From a virus, in IMG/VR virus record IMGVR_UViG_3300025314_000001, positions 1 through 64,000 of that record: a stretch of 64,000 nt of DNA; one strand, 5' to 3'. Shown piece by piece: positions 1-8,285 of this stretch. The notes beneath the pieces were generated by a model. It was not told the DNA's origin. It made no database searches and worked only from the letters and a program-made list of their open reading frames with translations. Position 1 is the stretch's first letter, and every line of letters starts with the position of its first letter. The position numbers were made by a program, and so were the translations under genes.

Positions 1-1447
1 GGCAGTGGAGCCCACTCGTCGGGCGGCTCGTCGTGCAGGGGTGCTGCAGTCGGAACGGAGAACAGGATGCGGAGGCAGTGGAGCAACAGCTCGGCGTATT
101 CGCCGTCCGTGAGCTCGAAGTCGGAACGGAGAACAGGATGCGGAGGCAGTGGAGCGCGGAAGCGTGAGCCAAGGTCGAGCAGGCGAGACACGTCGGAACG
201 GAGAACAGGATGCGGAGGCAGTGGAGCACGGTCGCCCAGGGCCGCGTCCTGCACCTTGATTACGAGTCGGAACGGAGAACAGGATGCGGAGGCAGTGGAG
301 CGACCGCTCCGCCCGACGGGCCTCGAGCTCCCGGGCGTCGGAACGGAGAACAGGATGCGGAGGCAGTGGAGCACGCAGGTCCCGGCGGTCACCTGGTTCG
401 TCGGCAAGTCGGAACGGAGAACAGGATGCGGAGGCAGTGGAGCCAGGTCGAGCTCGTGGACAGACAGGCCGACGGAGGGGGGGTCGGAACGGAGAACAGG
501 ATGCGGAGGCAGTGGAGCTGTCCTACCATTACCGACAGCTAACGGATGAGCGCCGGTCGGAACGGAGAACAGGATGCGGAGGCAGTGGAGCTGGGTCGAT
601 GACCTCGGGCAGGAGGACCCGTCGGGTTGTCGGAACGGAGAACAGGATGCGGAGGCAGTGGAGCGACACCTACTTTGGACTTTGCCGCCAAGCCGCCGAG
701 GTCGGAACGGAGAACAGGATGCGGAGGCAGTGGAGCGCGTCCTCGCTCGCCGGATTCGAGTTGCCCCGGCGAGTCGGAACGGAGAACAGGATGCGGAGGC
801 AGTGGAGCTGTTCAAGCGGCACGCTCGTTGGCCAGTGTGTCCGCGCGTCGGAACGGAGAACAGGATGCGGAGGCAGTGGAGCAGCACGCTACGGACGATC
901 CATCGGTCATCCAGGATTGGTCGGAACGGAGAACAGGATGCGGAGGCAGTGGAGCCTGAGGGCGTAGCGGTGCCGATTGAGCGTGACCATGCTGGTCGGA
1001 ACGGAGAACAGGATGCGGAGGCAGTGGAGCTGGTCGAGGTCGGCCAACGCATCGGAGGTGCGTTGCAGTCGGAACGGAGAACAGGATGCGGAGGCAGTGG
1101 AGCGATCGACCCGACGTCTTCGACGGCGGGCCCGAAGCAGTCGGAACGGAGAACAGGATGCGGAGGCAGTGGAGCTGGGTCGATGACCTCGGGCAGGAGG
1201 ACCCGTCGGGTTGTCGGAACGGAGAACAGGATGCGGAGGCAGTGGAGCTTGGCGTGCGGTACCGGCAATCTGCCGAGGTCATGTCGGAACGGAGAACAGG
1301 ATGCGGAGGCAGTGGAGCGGTTGGCCGTGCTGATCTAGGATGAGCCCATCCACTGGTCGGAACGGAGAACAGGATGCGGAGGCAGTGGAGCTTGCCCGGG
1401 AGGAAGCGGCCCGTAGGATCGCGATCAGGTCGGAACGGAGAACAGGA
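1..1447 (+). CRISPR. CRISPR array, 36-bp repeats, 20 spacers, no cas genes in window
   Basis: A 36-bp repeat starting GTCGGAACGGAG and ending GGCAGTGGAGC recurs identically. Complete copies start at 49, 120, 192, 266, 337, 408, 483, 556, 629, 701, 773, 847, 920, 995, 1068, 1140, 1213, 1283 and 1356. The tail of another copy is at 1-11, so the array continues to the left of the window. The last copy (1429-1447) keeps only its first 19 bases. The 20 spacers are 34-39 nt and unique, except that spacer 592-628 equals spacer 1176-1212. The degenerate copy at the right end suggests a leader to the left and rightward transcription. The final octamer AGTGGAGC loosely matches the common ATTGAAAC 5' handle of type I/III crRNAs, which also fits + transcription. 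The type is not assignable from the repeat alone, and no Cas-like protein is encoded here. Confidence 0.96.
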
Positions 1448-1879
1448 ATGAAAGCACGCAAATACGAAGGTTCACGAAGCGATTTCATCCGCGAGCAGCC
1501 GGACAGTCTGTCGACGTCCGCAGTCATTGCGGCCGGCAAGCAAGTCGGCCTGAAGATCACGGAAAACCTAGTCCGAATCGTCCGCTACAAGATGAGAAAA
1601 GCGGCCGGTACGGTCACCAAGCGCGGGCGCCGCAAGGGGACCGACGCTATCCAGGTAGCGCCTGCGCAGGCCACCAAAACGCGGCGTGGCCGGCCGCCGA
1701 AGAACCCTCCAGTTGCCACCGACGCCGATCCAACGGGCATGCCATTCGACAAGGTCGGAAGCCGTTTACCTCTACCAGAACTCGCTTCCTCGGCGCGGGA
1801 CGCGGACAGCTTCTGCCGACTCATCACCCGCATCGGTACCACGAAGGCCCGGGCTCTCTTGGACGAGCTAGAGAAGTGA
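1448..1879 (+). CDS. Basic protein with AT-hook-like motif
   Basis: 143-residue basic protein of unknown role. A helical N-terminal part (about residues 9-52) is followed by a basic linker with an AT-hook-like RRGRPPK near residues 78-85, and an acidic helical end (FCRLITRIGTTKARALLDELE). The linker suggests DNA binding. From memory, the N- and C-terminal parts resemble small putative regulators common in myxobacterial chromosomes; this was not verified. The ATG at 1448 was chosen because the truncated CRISPR repeat directly before it supplies GGAG seven bases upstream; an in-frame ATG at 1340 lies inside the array and is unlikely. The stop overlaps the next start as GTGA, so the gene heads a compact operon downstream of, and codirectional with, the array. 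Confidence 0.8.
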   Translation: MKARKYEGSRSDFIREQPDSLSTSAVIAAGKQVGLKITENLVRIVRYKMRKAAGTVTKRGRRKGTDAIQVAPAQATKTRRGRPPKNPPVATDADPTGMPFDKVGSRLPLPELASSARDADSFCRLITRIGTTKARALLDELEK

Positions 1880-1995
1880 CCCTCCCCCTCTTCCTTATCG
1901 CGACCGGAATCGCGATGTTCTTCTACCTGCTCGGCTTCAGCGCCGGGCAGAAGTCCAAAAACGACATCCAATGGAGAGACACGCATGCCACCTAG
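1876..1995 (+). CDS. Small single-span membrane protein
   Basis: 39-residue ORF with a GTG start that overlaps the previous stop codon (GTGA) and a stop lying inside the next gene, which begins at 1985. It encodes one hydrophobic stretch (LPLFLIATGIAMFFYLLGF) followed by a short charged tail, the form of a single-pass membrane peptide. The tight overlap on both sides, as in the rest of the operon, is the main support. No family is recognised; holin-like or host-takeover roles are only possibilities. Confidence 0.55.
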   Translation: MTLPLFLIATGIAMFFYLLGFSAGQKSKNDIQWRDTHAT

Positions 1996-2326
1996 AAAAC
2001 TGACCGTTACCCAAGAGACTCCGGGTCCCGAGGTTCAGGAATCATTCCTGGCAGATCCCCAAGATCCACGCACCTACTCGGCCTCCGAAAAGGCTACACT
2101 CAAGGGCCGGGTGGATTCAATTACCGCCGAGGTCGAGGACCTGAAGCGCCAGATCGACCTCAAGAAAGAACTCCTGAGCGACGCCGTGTTCGAGCTCAAG
2201 CAGGCGTTGGGTGGGAAGCCCTTCAAGGACGTCCACGGTAACGTCTGGATGTTCTCGAGTCGCGGCAAGGAGAACCCCACCCACTTCCTGCGGCGTCAAG
2301 GCGCGCAGGACATCGAGGAGCTGTGA
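1985..2326 (+). CDS. Hypothetical early protein with coiled coil
   Basis: 113 residues, function unknown. A helical, charged central segment (about residues 30-70, with heptad-like spacing in VEDLKRQIDLKKELL) suggests a coiled coil. The C-terminal part is a mixed domain containing DVHGNVWMFSSRGKENPTHF. A GGAG eight bases before the ATG is a good ribosome-binding site. The gene overlaps the small membrane ORF upstream by 11 bases and the following gene by 4 (GTGA), so it is translationally coupled in the 1448-3105 operon. Nothing else hints at a job beyond its early-region location. Confidence 0.8.
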   Translation: MPPRKLTVTQETPGPEVQESFLADPQDPRTYSASEKATLKGRVDSITAEVEDLKRQIDLKKELLSDAVFELKQALGGKPFKDVHGNVWMFSSRGKENPTHFLRRQGAQDIEEL

Positions 2327-3105
2327 ACCACCAACCCCGTTCCTTAGCCCAGCAGAACGGATGCCAGCAAGCCGAGGCATTCTGCCTGATGCTCTACCGA
2401 GACACCGCCGGCAACGAGGAGTGGATCTGGAACTCCCGGGACGGGGTTACCCATTTCATTGTGCAGTCCCGTCAAGGCCTGGAGTCAAAGCACGTCGAAT
2501 GGACCCGCGATCGATTCCTTCCGTACCACTTTCCGAAAGTCGGAGAACGGATCTTCGTGGACACAACACCAGCGCGGGCCAGGGAGCGCGCTGAAACCTG
2601 GTACGACAGATTTGCGGCGCACCTCGTATGGTCCTCGGACTTCGTAATCCGCCATCCAGACCGCGAAAAGGCCATCACCAACAAGGCCCAGGAAATCCTC
2701 GCCTACATGGCGCCGAACTCCCCCGACCTCATCGAAGTCACCGAAGAGGTGCAGCAACAGATCATGGACCGCCCAGCACTGGTGCTCTCGAGAGAGAAGT
2801 GGGCTCAATTACAGCGTGAACTGCTCGCCGAGAACGCCAATCTGGCGCAGCTTGCCGAAGCTAAGGCAGTACAGGTCAACCAACTGACTCCAGCAAGAAA
2901 GCCTATGCGTGTCACCATTACCCCCACGGCCTCGATCGTTCAGCTGAACGATTCTCCCTGCCGGGTCTGGACCGGGACGACCGAGCGAGGGATTCCAGTC
3001 ACGCTTTACGTTACTCGTGTCCAGGTCGACCTGGACCGAGACCAGTCGGAGTTTCTGGCCGAGCTCACAGAAACGGAACCACCCAAGATCCAGCTGCCTC
3101 TGTGA
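2323..3105 (+). CDS. Conserved phage-type hypothetical protein
   Basis: 260 residues from a GTG overlapping the preceding stop; an ATG 22 codons in (2389) is an alternative start. The N-terminal half carries EEWIWNSRDGVTHF and, further on, GERIFVDTTP. I associate this pattern with a small family of uncharacterised phage proteins (recollection only). A C-terminal domain (about residues 195-260), beginning VTITPTASIVQLND, looks like a separate compact beta-rich unit. No catalytic motif is visible. It closes the first operon and is followed by 149 bases of structured leader before the SbcCD-like gene. Confidence 0.75.
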   Translation: MNHQPRSLAQQNGCQQAEAFCLMLYRDTAGNEEWIWNSRDGVTHFIVQSRQGLESKHVEWTRDRFLPYHFPKVGERIFVDTTPARARERAETWYDRFAAHLVWSSDFVIRHPDREKAITNKAQEILAYMAPNSPDLIEVTEEVQQQIMDRPALVLSREKWAQLQRELLAENANLAQLAEAKAVQVNQLTPARKPMRVTITPTASIVQLNDSPCRVWTGTTERGIPVTLYVTRVQVDLDRDQSEFLAELTETEPPKIQLPL

Positions 3106-3107
3106 CT

Positions 3108-3253
3108 GGTTTGCTAGGGGGTCCCTGGGGTGCTACAGAAAGTGAGCCCGCGGCGCTATCAACGCCCGGGCTCGGCCCCAGCGACTCCGCAAGAGTCCAA
3201 TGGGGCAAGAAGACGCTTAGCAGCCGGCCGGACTGCTAGCAAGCGAGGGAAAC
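3108..3253 (+). promoter_or_regulatory. Structured 5' leader of the SbcCD gene (candidate RNA switch)
   Basis: The only sizeable gap in the early block is unusually rich in complementary segments: CTGGGG 3125-3130 with CCCCAG 3176-3181; GAGCCCG 3144-3150 with CGGGCTC 3167-3173, extended inside by GGCG/CGCC; GACTC 3183-3187 with GAGTC 3193-3197; TAGCAG 3218-3223 with CTGCTA 3233-3238. TTGCTAG 3111-3117 can pair with CTAGCAA 3236-3242, which competes with the last stem. GGTTT just outside it can pair with AAACC directly before the start codon at 3255. Competing stems beside the ribosome-binding site are what an RNA regulator would show. It matches no riboswitch class I can name, and a terminator plus leader is the simpler alternative. 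Confidence 0.45.
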
Positions 3254-3254
3254 C

Positions 3255-6200
3255 ATGAAACTCATATCCACCGGTGACCATCACTGGAACGAGCGCCGTC
3301 GATTCGCCGAATCCGTGCGGATTCACCGCGAGATAGCGGAGCTTGTCGCCGCCGAGAAGCCCGACGTATTCCTATCCGGCGGAGACCTCTACGAAGGGGC
3401 GTCCACTCCGGTGGAGCGGGAGGCGGTAGCCGATTGGGTGACGTCGGTGGCGGAGCATTGCCCGGTCCTGGTGACCAAGGGCAACCACGATCGCCCGGTG
3501 GACTGTCTCCTGCTACGACGTCTTCGGACCCGTTACCCGGTCATCGTCGAAGAAGGCGCGGGGCTACACCGGATCGGTGGAGCTCAGATCGCCGCCATGG
3601 CGTGGCCGACGCGAGAAGGTCTCTTGAAGATGTCGGTCGACACTGAGGTCGACCGGGATGCCCTTACTTCCGAGGCTCTACGTGCTGTTCTGCGCTGGCT
3701 CGGTTCACAGTTCGAAGACCTGCATGGACCGCGCATTCTTCTCGGCCACTTCATGGTCGACGGGTCCGTAACGAGCACCGGTCAAGAGCTCGTCGGCGCC
3801 CCGTGTAGCGTGGCGCTTTCCGACCTGGACCTCGTGGGTGCTCAGGTCGGCCTAATGTCGCACGTCCACAAGTTCCAGCAGTGGGATTCTACCGGGACTC
3901 CCTACCTGTACACTGGGAGCCCCCTGCGGCAGAACTTCGGTGAGCTAGAGGACAAGTCGGTCACCCTCGTCGAATTCGACGGGCCGAAGCTGGTGTCGAT
4001 TCGGCAGGTGCAGACCTCGGCGACCCGGATGCTTCTACTCGACGGGGAATGGTCCGTCGACCATTGGAAGCCAGGACCCGTAGGACCTGGGTGCACTCCG
4101 CTGATGGAGCCTTCCGGAGCCGAGATCCGGTTTCGATACCGGTGCTCATCCGAGCACCGAACCCAGGCAGCGGCGGCCGCGTCCAAGATTCGAGACGACC
4201 TTCTCGCCAATGGCGCCGTCTCGGTGCAGGTCGAGCCGGTGATCGAGGTCAAGAACTCCGCCCGCGCCCCAGAGATTGCGCTGGCGCGCGGAATGGCCGA
4301 GAAGCTCCCGGCCTTTTGGGCCGCCCGGGCTACCACTCCCGAGGAGCCCCGACGGTCCCGCCTGCTCGACCTGGCATGCCAGGTCGAGGCCAATACCCCC
4401 CGCCCGGTTGGGATTTCGACCGGTGCCGCCCTCTTGGACTGGATTAAGCTCCGGGGGATCGGTCCCTTCAAGGGCACGGTGGAAGTCGACTTCCGGAACC
4501 TGCCGCCCGGGATCGTGGCCCTAACGGGTAGGATCGGGGCTGGCAAGACCACCCTGCTGGACTCCTACGCCGCGGCGCTCTACCGGAAGCTCCCGACGTC
4601 CGAGCGGGGGCTCCTGTCCAAAATGGCGGTTTCACGCGACGCGTTCGTGGACGTCGGCATCCAGAACGGGAAGTCTCTGCGTATCGTTCACGCCATCGAC
4701 GCCGGCAAGCAGACCGCCGGCTGGGAGGTGTCGGTATACGACCGCGCGGCGGATGGTTCCGAGTCGCTCACCGGGTCGAGCAAGGTTTCTTCCTTCGACG
4801 ACTGGCGGGATCGGAACATGCTCCCGATGGAGATCTTCCTTGCAGGGCCCTACCAGGCCCAGGGGGCGAACGCGCTGGTCAATGCCCTCGATTCCGAGCG
4901 GGCTTCGATCATCCTGCGGGCTCTCGGGCTCGAGTACTACGAGACCATGGCCGAGACGTTCCGGAAGCGCGCCAGCGCGGCCAAGGAAGAACTCGAGAAG
5001 GCCACGGCCCGCGTGGACGACGAGCGGGCCCGCGGGGGCTACGTCGCTCAGTGCGAGCAAGCTGTGATCGACGAACGCATGGGGCTCGGCCCGTCCCAGT
5101 GGGCACTCCAGGTAGCCCGCGACGCTCTCACGGCTGCCGAGCAGGCGCTCCGGGAGCACTCCAGGGCCCAGGAGGCCTACCTGGAGGCCGTGGCGGCTCG
5201 CGGGGAGCTCGAGTCCAAGATCCGGGACAACCGCGCCCAGCATGCCGACCTGACCGAGCGGCTGACGAACAACCGGAAGCGGCTAGACCAGAAGCCGAAG
5301 ATCTTGGCCGCGGTGAAGCGCTCGGACGAGCTTCGGGCCAGCGTATCCGCTGCCGAGGCGGAGCTGGCCCGGCTCACGGCCGAGCACCAGGGGCTCCAGC
5401 GGGAAGAGTTAGCGCTGCGCCAGGAAGCCGCCGGCAACAAACAATCGTCCGTATCGGCTCAGGCTCGGGCGGACGCCGCCAATCGGCGCCTCGGACGAAA
5501 GCCTGATATTGACGCCGCCGCGGCCAGCATCCCCGGGCTTCGAGCGGCCTGGGAGGAAACATCGAAAGCAGCTGAAGAAGCCGTCCAGATGGTCCGCGGC
5601 GACGTGGCGGCTGCCGAAGCGGAGCTCGATCGGCTCCGTGGGCTGCGTGTAGCTGGGGCGGACGAGCGGATCTTTGGGCTCCGTAGTGGACTCGCTTCCG
5701 TCGTGGAGTGCGAGGGCGAGGCTGAGGACATGGCCGAGCTAGCGGCCTCCGCCCTTGACCGCGATACCATCGCCCTGGACACAGCCGCCGAGCTCCCGTC
5801 CCAAATCACCCGCCAGGCTGCCGAGGTCACCCGTCTGCGCCGGCTCCTGGATACCGTCACCCTGCAGACTGGACAAAAGCGCGACGAAGCCGCTCGGGCG
5901 CTGTCCAAAGCCGAACAGGTTGCGGTCGAGGCAACGCACTTGGAGGCAGCCCAAGCGGAACTCGAAGCCGCGCTCGGTGACCTACAGCGCTACCAGCAGG
6001 CCGAGCGGGCTTGCGTCGCGAAGTCCACTGAGGTCGTACAGCGCCGGACTGCCGCCGGCAGTGAACGCGACACCAATGAGCGAAGGCTCGCTTCGCTCAA
6101 GGAAGAGCTCCAAAAGCTCGCCGCAATCGTCGCCTACAAGGAGCAGGCGGACAAGGCGGAGGCTCGAATCGAACAGCTCGAGAAGGAGCTCAGGCGTGTC

Positions 6201-6962
6201 GACGCCGAGCACACCGAGCTTACCCAAAAACTTGCCCGAGGTCCGGCGGTGGTCCTTCCCCCTCCACCACCGCCGGACGTCTCGGGCCTACGGATTGCCG
6301 TCGGCAACGCCGAAAGCCAAGTCCAGGCCGTGACTACCGCAATCGCCCGGGCCGAGCAACGTCTAGAGCTGGCCCGGCAGAGCGCCCTACGGGTCCTGGA
6401 GCTCGAGTCCGCCCGGGCAGAGCGCTCCGAAGCGCTCTCCGACTGCCAGCGGCTCGCCGAAGACCTCGGCAAAAAAGGCCTCCAGAGCGCCGAGATTGAT
6501 GCCGTTGGCCCCGAGCTCACGGCAGACACGAACGATCTGCTCCACTCCTGCCTCGGGAGCACGTTTACGGTCTCGGTAGAGACGACCAAGAAAGTCGAAC
6601 AGGGAAAGCGGGAGGTCGACGCCCTACCGATCGTCGTCTTCAACTCCGAAGACGGCTACGAAGGGGAGGTCCGGACCTACTCCGGAGGGCAAAAGGCGCT
6701 GATCGGCGAAGCGCTCTCTCTGGCGCTGACTATTCTGTCGTGCCGTCGCGCTGGAATCGATCATGGGTTGACACTCATACGTGATGAACCAACGGCATCG
6801 TTGTCCCCTGAAGATGCGCGAGCATACGTTTCTATGATGCGCGCCGCTTCCGCGATCGTTCATGCACGACATGTTCTCTGCATTACTCACAATCCAGACG
6901 TTGTCGCCTCTTCTGATTGTCGGATACACGTGCACGATGGCACTGCAGAGGTTGTTTTATGA
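3255..6962 (+). CDS. sbcCD: Fused SbcD-SbcC (Mre11-Rad50) DNA end-processing nuclease/ATPase
   Basis: A 1235-residue single chain combining both subunits. Residues 1-240 are a Mre11/SbcD calcineurin-like phosphoesterase: GDHH at 7-10, GGD 42-44, GNHD 76-79, GHF 164-166, HVH 203-205, all metal-ligand motifs. From about 395 an SbcC/Rad50 ABC half follows with Walker A GRIGAGKTT (about 424-432), then some 500 residues of coiled coil, then the ABC signature YSGGQ (about 1142-1146), a Walker B region ending RDEP (1176-1179) and an ITHN switch histidine near 1212. In known phages (T4 gp47/gp46) and bacteria these are separate proteins that process DNA ends for recombination. No CxxC zinc hook is present; only one Cys (about 818) lies near the coil midpoint, and a run of six prolines sits near 1004. 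The last 220 bases have AT-richer codon use than the rest. The stop overlaps the HNH gene (ATGA). Confidence 0.93.
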   Translation: MKLISTGDHHWNERRRFAESVRIHREIAELVAAEKPDVFLSGGDLYEGASTPVEREAVADWVTSVAEHCPVLVTKGNHDRPVDCLLLRRLRTRYPVIVEEGAGLHRIGGAQIAAMAWPTREGLLKMSVDTEVDRDALTSEALRAVLRWLGSQFEDLHGPRILLGHFMVDGSVTSTGQELVGAPCSVALSDLDLVGAQVGLMSHVHKFQQWDSTGTPYLYTGSPLRQNFGELEDKSVTLVEFDGPKLVSIRQVQTSATRMLLLDGEWSVDHWKPGPVGPGCTPLMEPSGAEIRFRYRCSSEHRTQAAAAASKIRDDLLANGAVSVQVEPVIEVKNSARAPEIALARGMAEKLPAFWAARATTPEEPRRSRLLDLACQVEANTPRPVGISTGAALLDWIKLRGIGPFKGTVEVDFRNLPPGIVALTGRIGAGKTTLLDSYAAALYRKLPTSERGLLSKMAVSRDAFVDVGIQNGKSLRIVHAIDAGKQTAGWEVSVYDRAADGSESLTGSSKVSSFDDWRDRNMLPMEIFLAGPYQAQGANALVNALDSERASIILRALGLEYYETMAETFRKRASAAKEELEKATARVDDERARGGYVAQCEQAVIDERMGLGPSQWALQVARDALTAAEQALREHSRAQEAYLEAVAARGELESKIRDNRAQHADLTERLTNNRKRLDQKPKILAAVKRSDELRASVSAAEAELARLTAEHQGLQREELALRQEAAGNKQSSVSAQARADAANRRLGRKPDIDAAAASIPGLRAAWEETSKAAEEAVQMVRGDVAAAEAELDRLRGLRVAGADERIFGLRSGLASVVECEGEAEDMAELAASALDRDTIALDTAAELPSQITRQAAEVTRLRRLLDTVTLQTGQKRDEAARALSKAEQVAVEATHLEAAQAELEAALGDLQRYQQAERACVAKSTEVVQRRTAAGSERDTNERRLASLKEELQKLAAIVAYKEQADKAEARIEQLEKELRRVDAEHTELTQKLARGPAVVLPPPPPPDVSGLRIAVGNAESQVQAVTTAIARAEQRLELARQSALRVLELESARAERSEALSDCQRLAEDLGKKGLQSAEIDAVGPELTADTNDLLHSCLGSTFTVSVETTKKVEQGKREVDALPIVVFNSEDGYEGEVRTYSGGQKALIGEALSLALTILSCRRAGIDHGLTLIRDEPTASLSPEDARAYVSMMRAASAIVHARHVLCITHNPDVVASSDCRIHVHDGTAEVVL

Positions 6963-7606
6963 ACTTTTGGATACGACTTGCCTCGTTCTGTGGTGGGACA
7001 TTATCCTCTAACATCCGGTCCCATATTGATGTTTCTGGAACATCCCCCGAAGCCCGTTGTTACAACGGGACACCGTGCTGGATTTGGAATGGCTCCCGAC
7101 ACCAAGAAGGCTACGGTCGGCTCCAGTTTCACAATCGAACGTACCGCATAACGCGCATTGTTCTTGGTACCAGTGCCGGTCGCACATTATTACGCTCGGA
7201 ACTTGCATGTCATCATTGCGACAACCCACCGTGCTGCAATCCTGACCATTTGTTCGTTGGTGATCACCAAGCCAACGAAGATGATAAGTGCCGTAAGAAT
7301 CGGCAAGCTGTAGGAAGGAGCCATGGAAGTCACACTCATCCAGAGCGACGCGCAACCAGTGACCGCCATGGTAGCCATACTCACCCGGAACGATGGCGCC
7401 GCGGCGAAGCCAATGGTGCTAGTCGATTTCACGAATCCGAAATTCGTAAGATGTTTCAGCTGTATGCCAGCGGTTACAGCCAAAGTGCGATTGCCCGCAT
7501 CTTCCATACTACACAGGGTACCGTATGGACCATACTGCGCGGTCGCTGCTGGAGACATCTTGGGCTCTACCTAATCGCCAACGGCACCGTCGAGGTCGTG
7601 CAGTGA
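6959..7606 (+). CDS. HNH homing-type endonuclease
   Basis: 215-residue HNH endonuclease of the free-standing phage type. CWIWNGS and GYGRLQF precede the core (about residues 80-110), which reads HHCDNPPCCNPDHLF and then NEDDK, with the HNH histidines and asparagine intact. Two copies of GSHTHPER form a linker, and a helix-turn-helix-like end (SQSAIARIFHTTQGTVWTILRG) should bind DNA. The ATG at 6959 (AGAGG upstream, overlapping the SbcCD stop) was preferred to an in-frame start at 6917 inside that gene. Base composition is clearly AT-richer than the neighbours, suggesting recent arrival. Such enzymes spread by cutting alleles that lack them. Confidence 0.88.
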   Translation: MNFWIRLASFCGGTLSSNIRSHIDVSGTSPEARCYNGTPCWIWNGSRHQEGYGRLQFHNRTYRITRIVLGTSAGRTLLRSELACHHCDNPPCCNPDHLFVGDHQANEDDKCRKNRQAVGRSHGSHTHPERRATSDRHGSHTHPERWRRGEANGASRFHESEIRKMFQLYASGYSQSAIARIFHTTQGTVWTILRGRCWRHLGLYLIANGTVEVVQ

Positions 7607-8025
7607 CCCAATCGCACATCATCAACTCGGAACTTACGGTCACCGTGCATTCAGACGGCACGGTCACTTGGTCGAGCGCTTCTTGCGCTGGCCTCTCCGA
7701 GGTAGAGCGCCAAATCGTTCGGGAACGCGGTCTAGCAGCCGAGCGTATCGACGAGATGGATCGCATCCTTACGGCGATGCGGAGTTGCTTTCCTAGCGTC
7801 GCAATCTCGGTCCTGAGAAGCATTCTCGATCACGGTTATCCGGGCCATCCCGAACTCAAGTTTATGCACTTCGTTGGGGTAATACGTATCGAACTTGCCC
7901 ACGAGCTGCCGCCTAAAGAATCGGCGCCATACATCGCCACCATCGCCTCAACTCTCGAGGCCGCCGGCTACTCCTGCACCCGTAGCCGGACTCGGGTCAC
8001 GGTGCAGATGAAGTGTGTTCCATGA
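7603..8025 (+). CDS. Hypothetical protein
   Basis: 140 residues from a GTG that overlaps the HNH stop (GTGA), with GAGG upstream; longer in-frame starts lie inside the HNH gene and are not favoured. The sequence opens with a beta-rich stretch (ELTVTVHSDGTVTWSS) and continues with a helical region and a small alpha/beta end. No motif is recognised. The overlapping start and stop (ATGA with the next gene) put it in the 3255-8267 operon. Confidence 0.72.
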   Translation: MTQSHIINSELTVTVHSDGTVTWSSASCAGLSEVERQIVRERGLAAERIDEMDRILTAMRSCFPSVAISVLRSILDHGYPGHPELKFMHFVGVIRIELAHELPPKESAPYIATIASTLEAAGYSCTRSRTRVTVQMKCVP

Positions 8026-8267
8026 CGTGCACACCACTTCGCGACAACGAAGGTCGCATCGCCGGATTTGTATGCGGCCGGGGGCGTTTCGGGAACAACT
8101 GCCACCTGTGTAGAAAGACCGCCAAGCTCCAATGCGACTTTTTCCTCCATGCCGAGCGCCGAACCTGCGACAAGTGGCTCTGCAAGAGCTGCGCTGTCCG
8201 AGTCGCACCTAACACCGACTACTGTCCGGGGCATCGCCGGGAGGAGTCGATCGAGAAGTCGAAGTAA
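8022..8267 (+). CDS. Small zinc-binding (Cys-rich) phage protein
   Basis: 81 residues. The opening TCTPLRDNEGRIAGFVCGRG and paired cysteines (CHLC at 30-33, CDKWLCKSC at about 52-60, YCPGH near the end) form probable zinc sites, with CxxC-type spacing throughout. Proteins of this layout are common and uncharacterised in phage genomes (recollection). The start at 8022 overlaps the previous stop (ATGA); an ATG three codons earlier is possible. The role could be nucleic-acid or protein binding, but nothing in the context decides this. Confidence 0.8.
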   Translation: MTCTPLRDNEGRIAGFVCGRGRFGNNCHLCRKTAKLQCDFFLHAERRTCDKWLCKSCAVRVAPNTDYCPGHRREESIEKSK

Positions 8268-8285
8268 CCACAGAAAAGTACAACA

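Noticed and set aside
67-1343. Several ORFs of 69-254 codons across the CRISPR array
   Set aside because: The repeat has no stop in any + frame, so open frames arise by chance; their products are only repeated repeat-translations with changing spacer residues.
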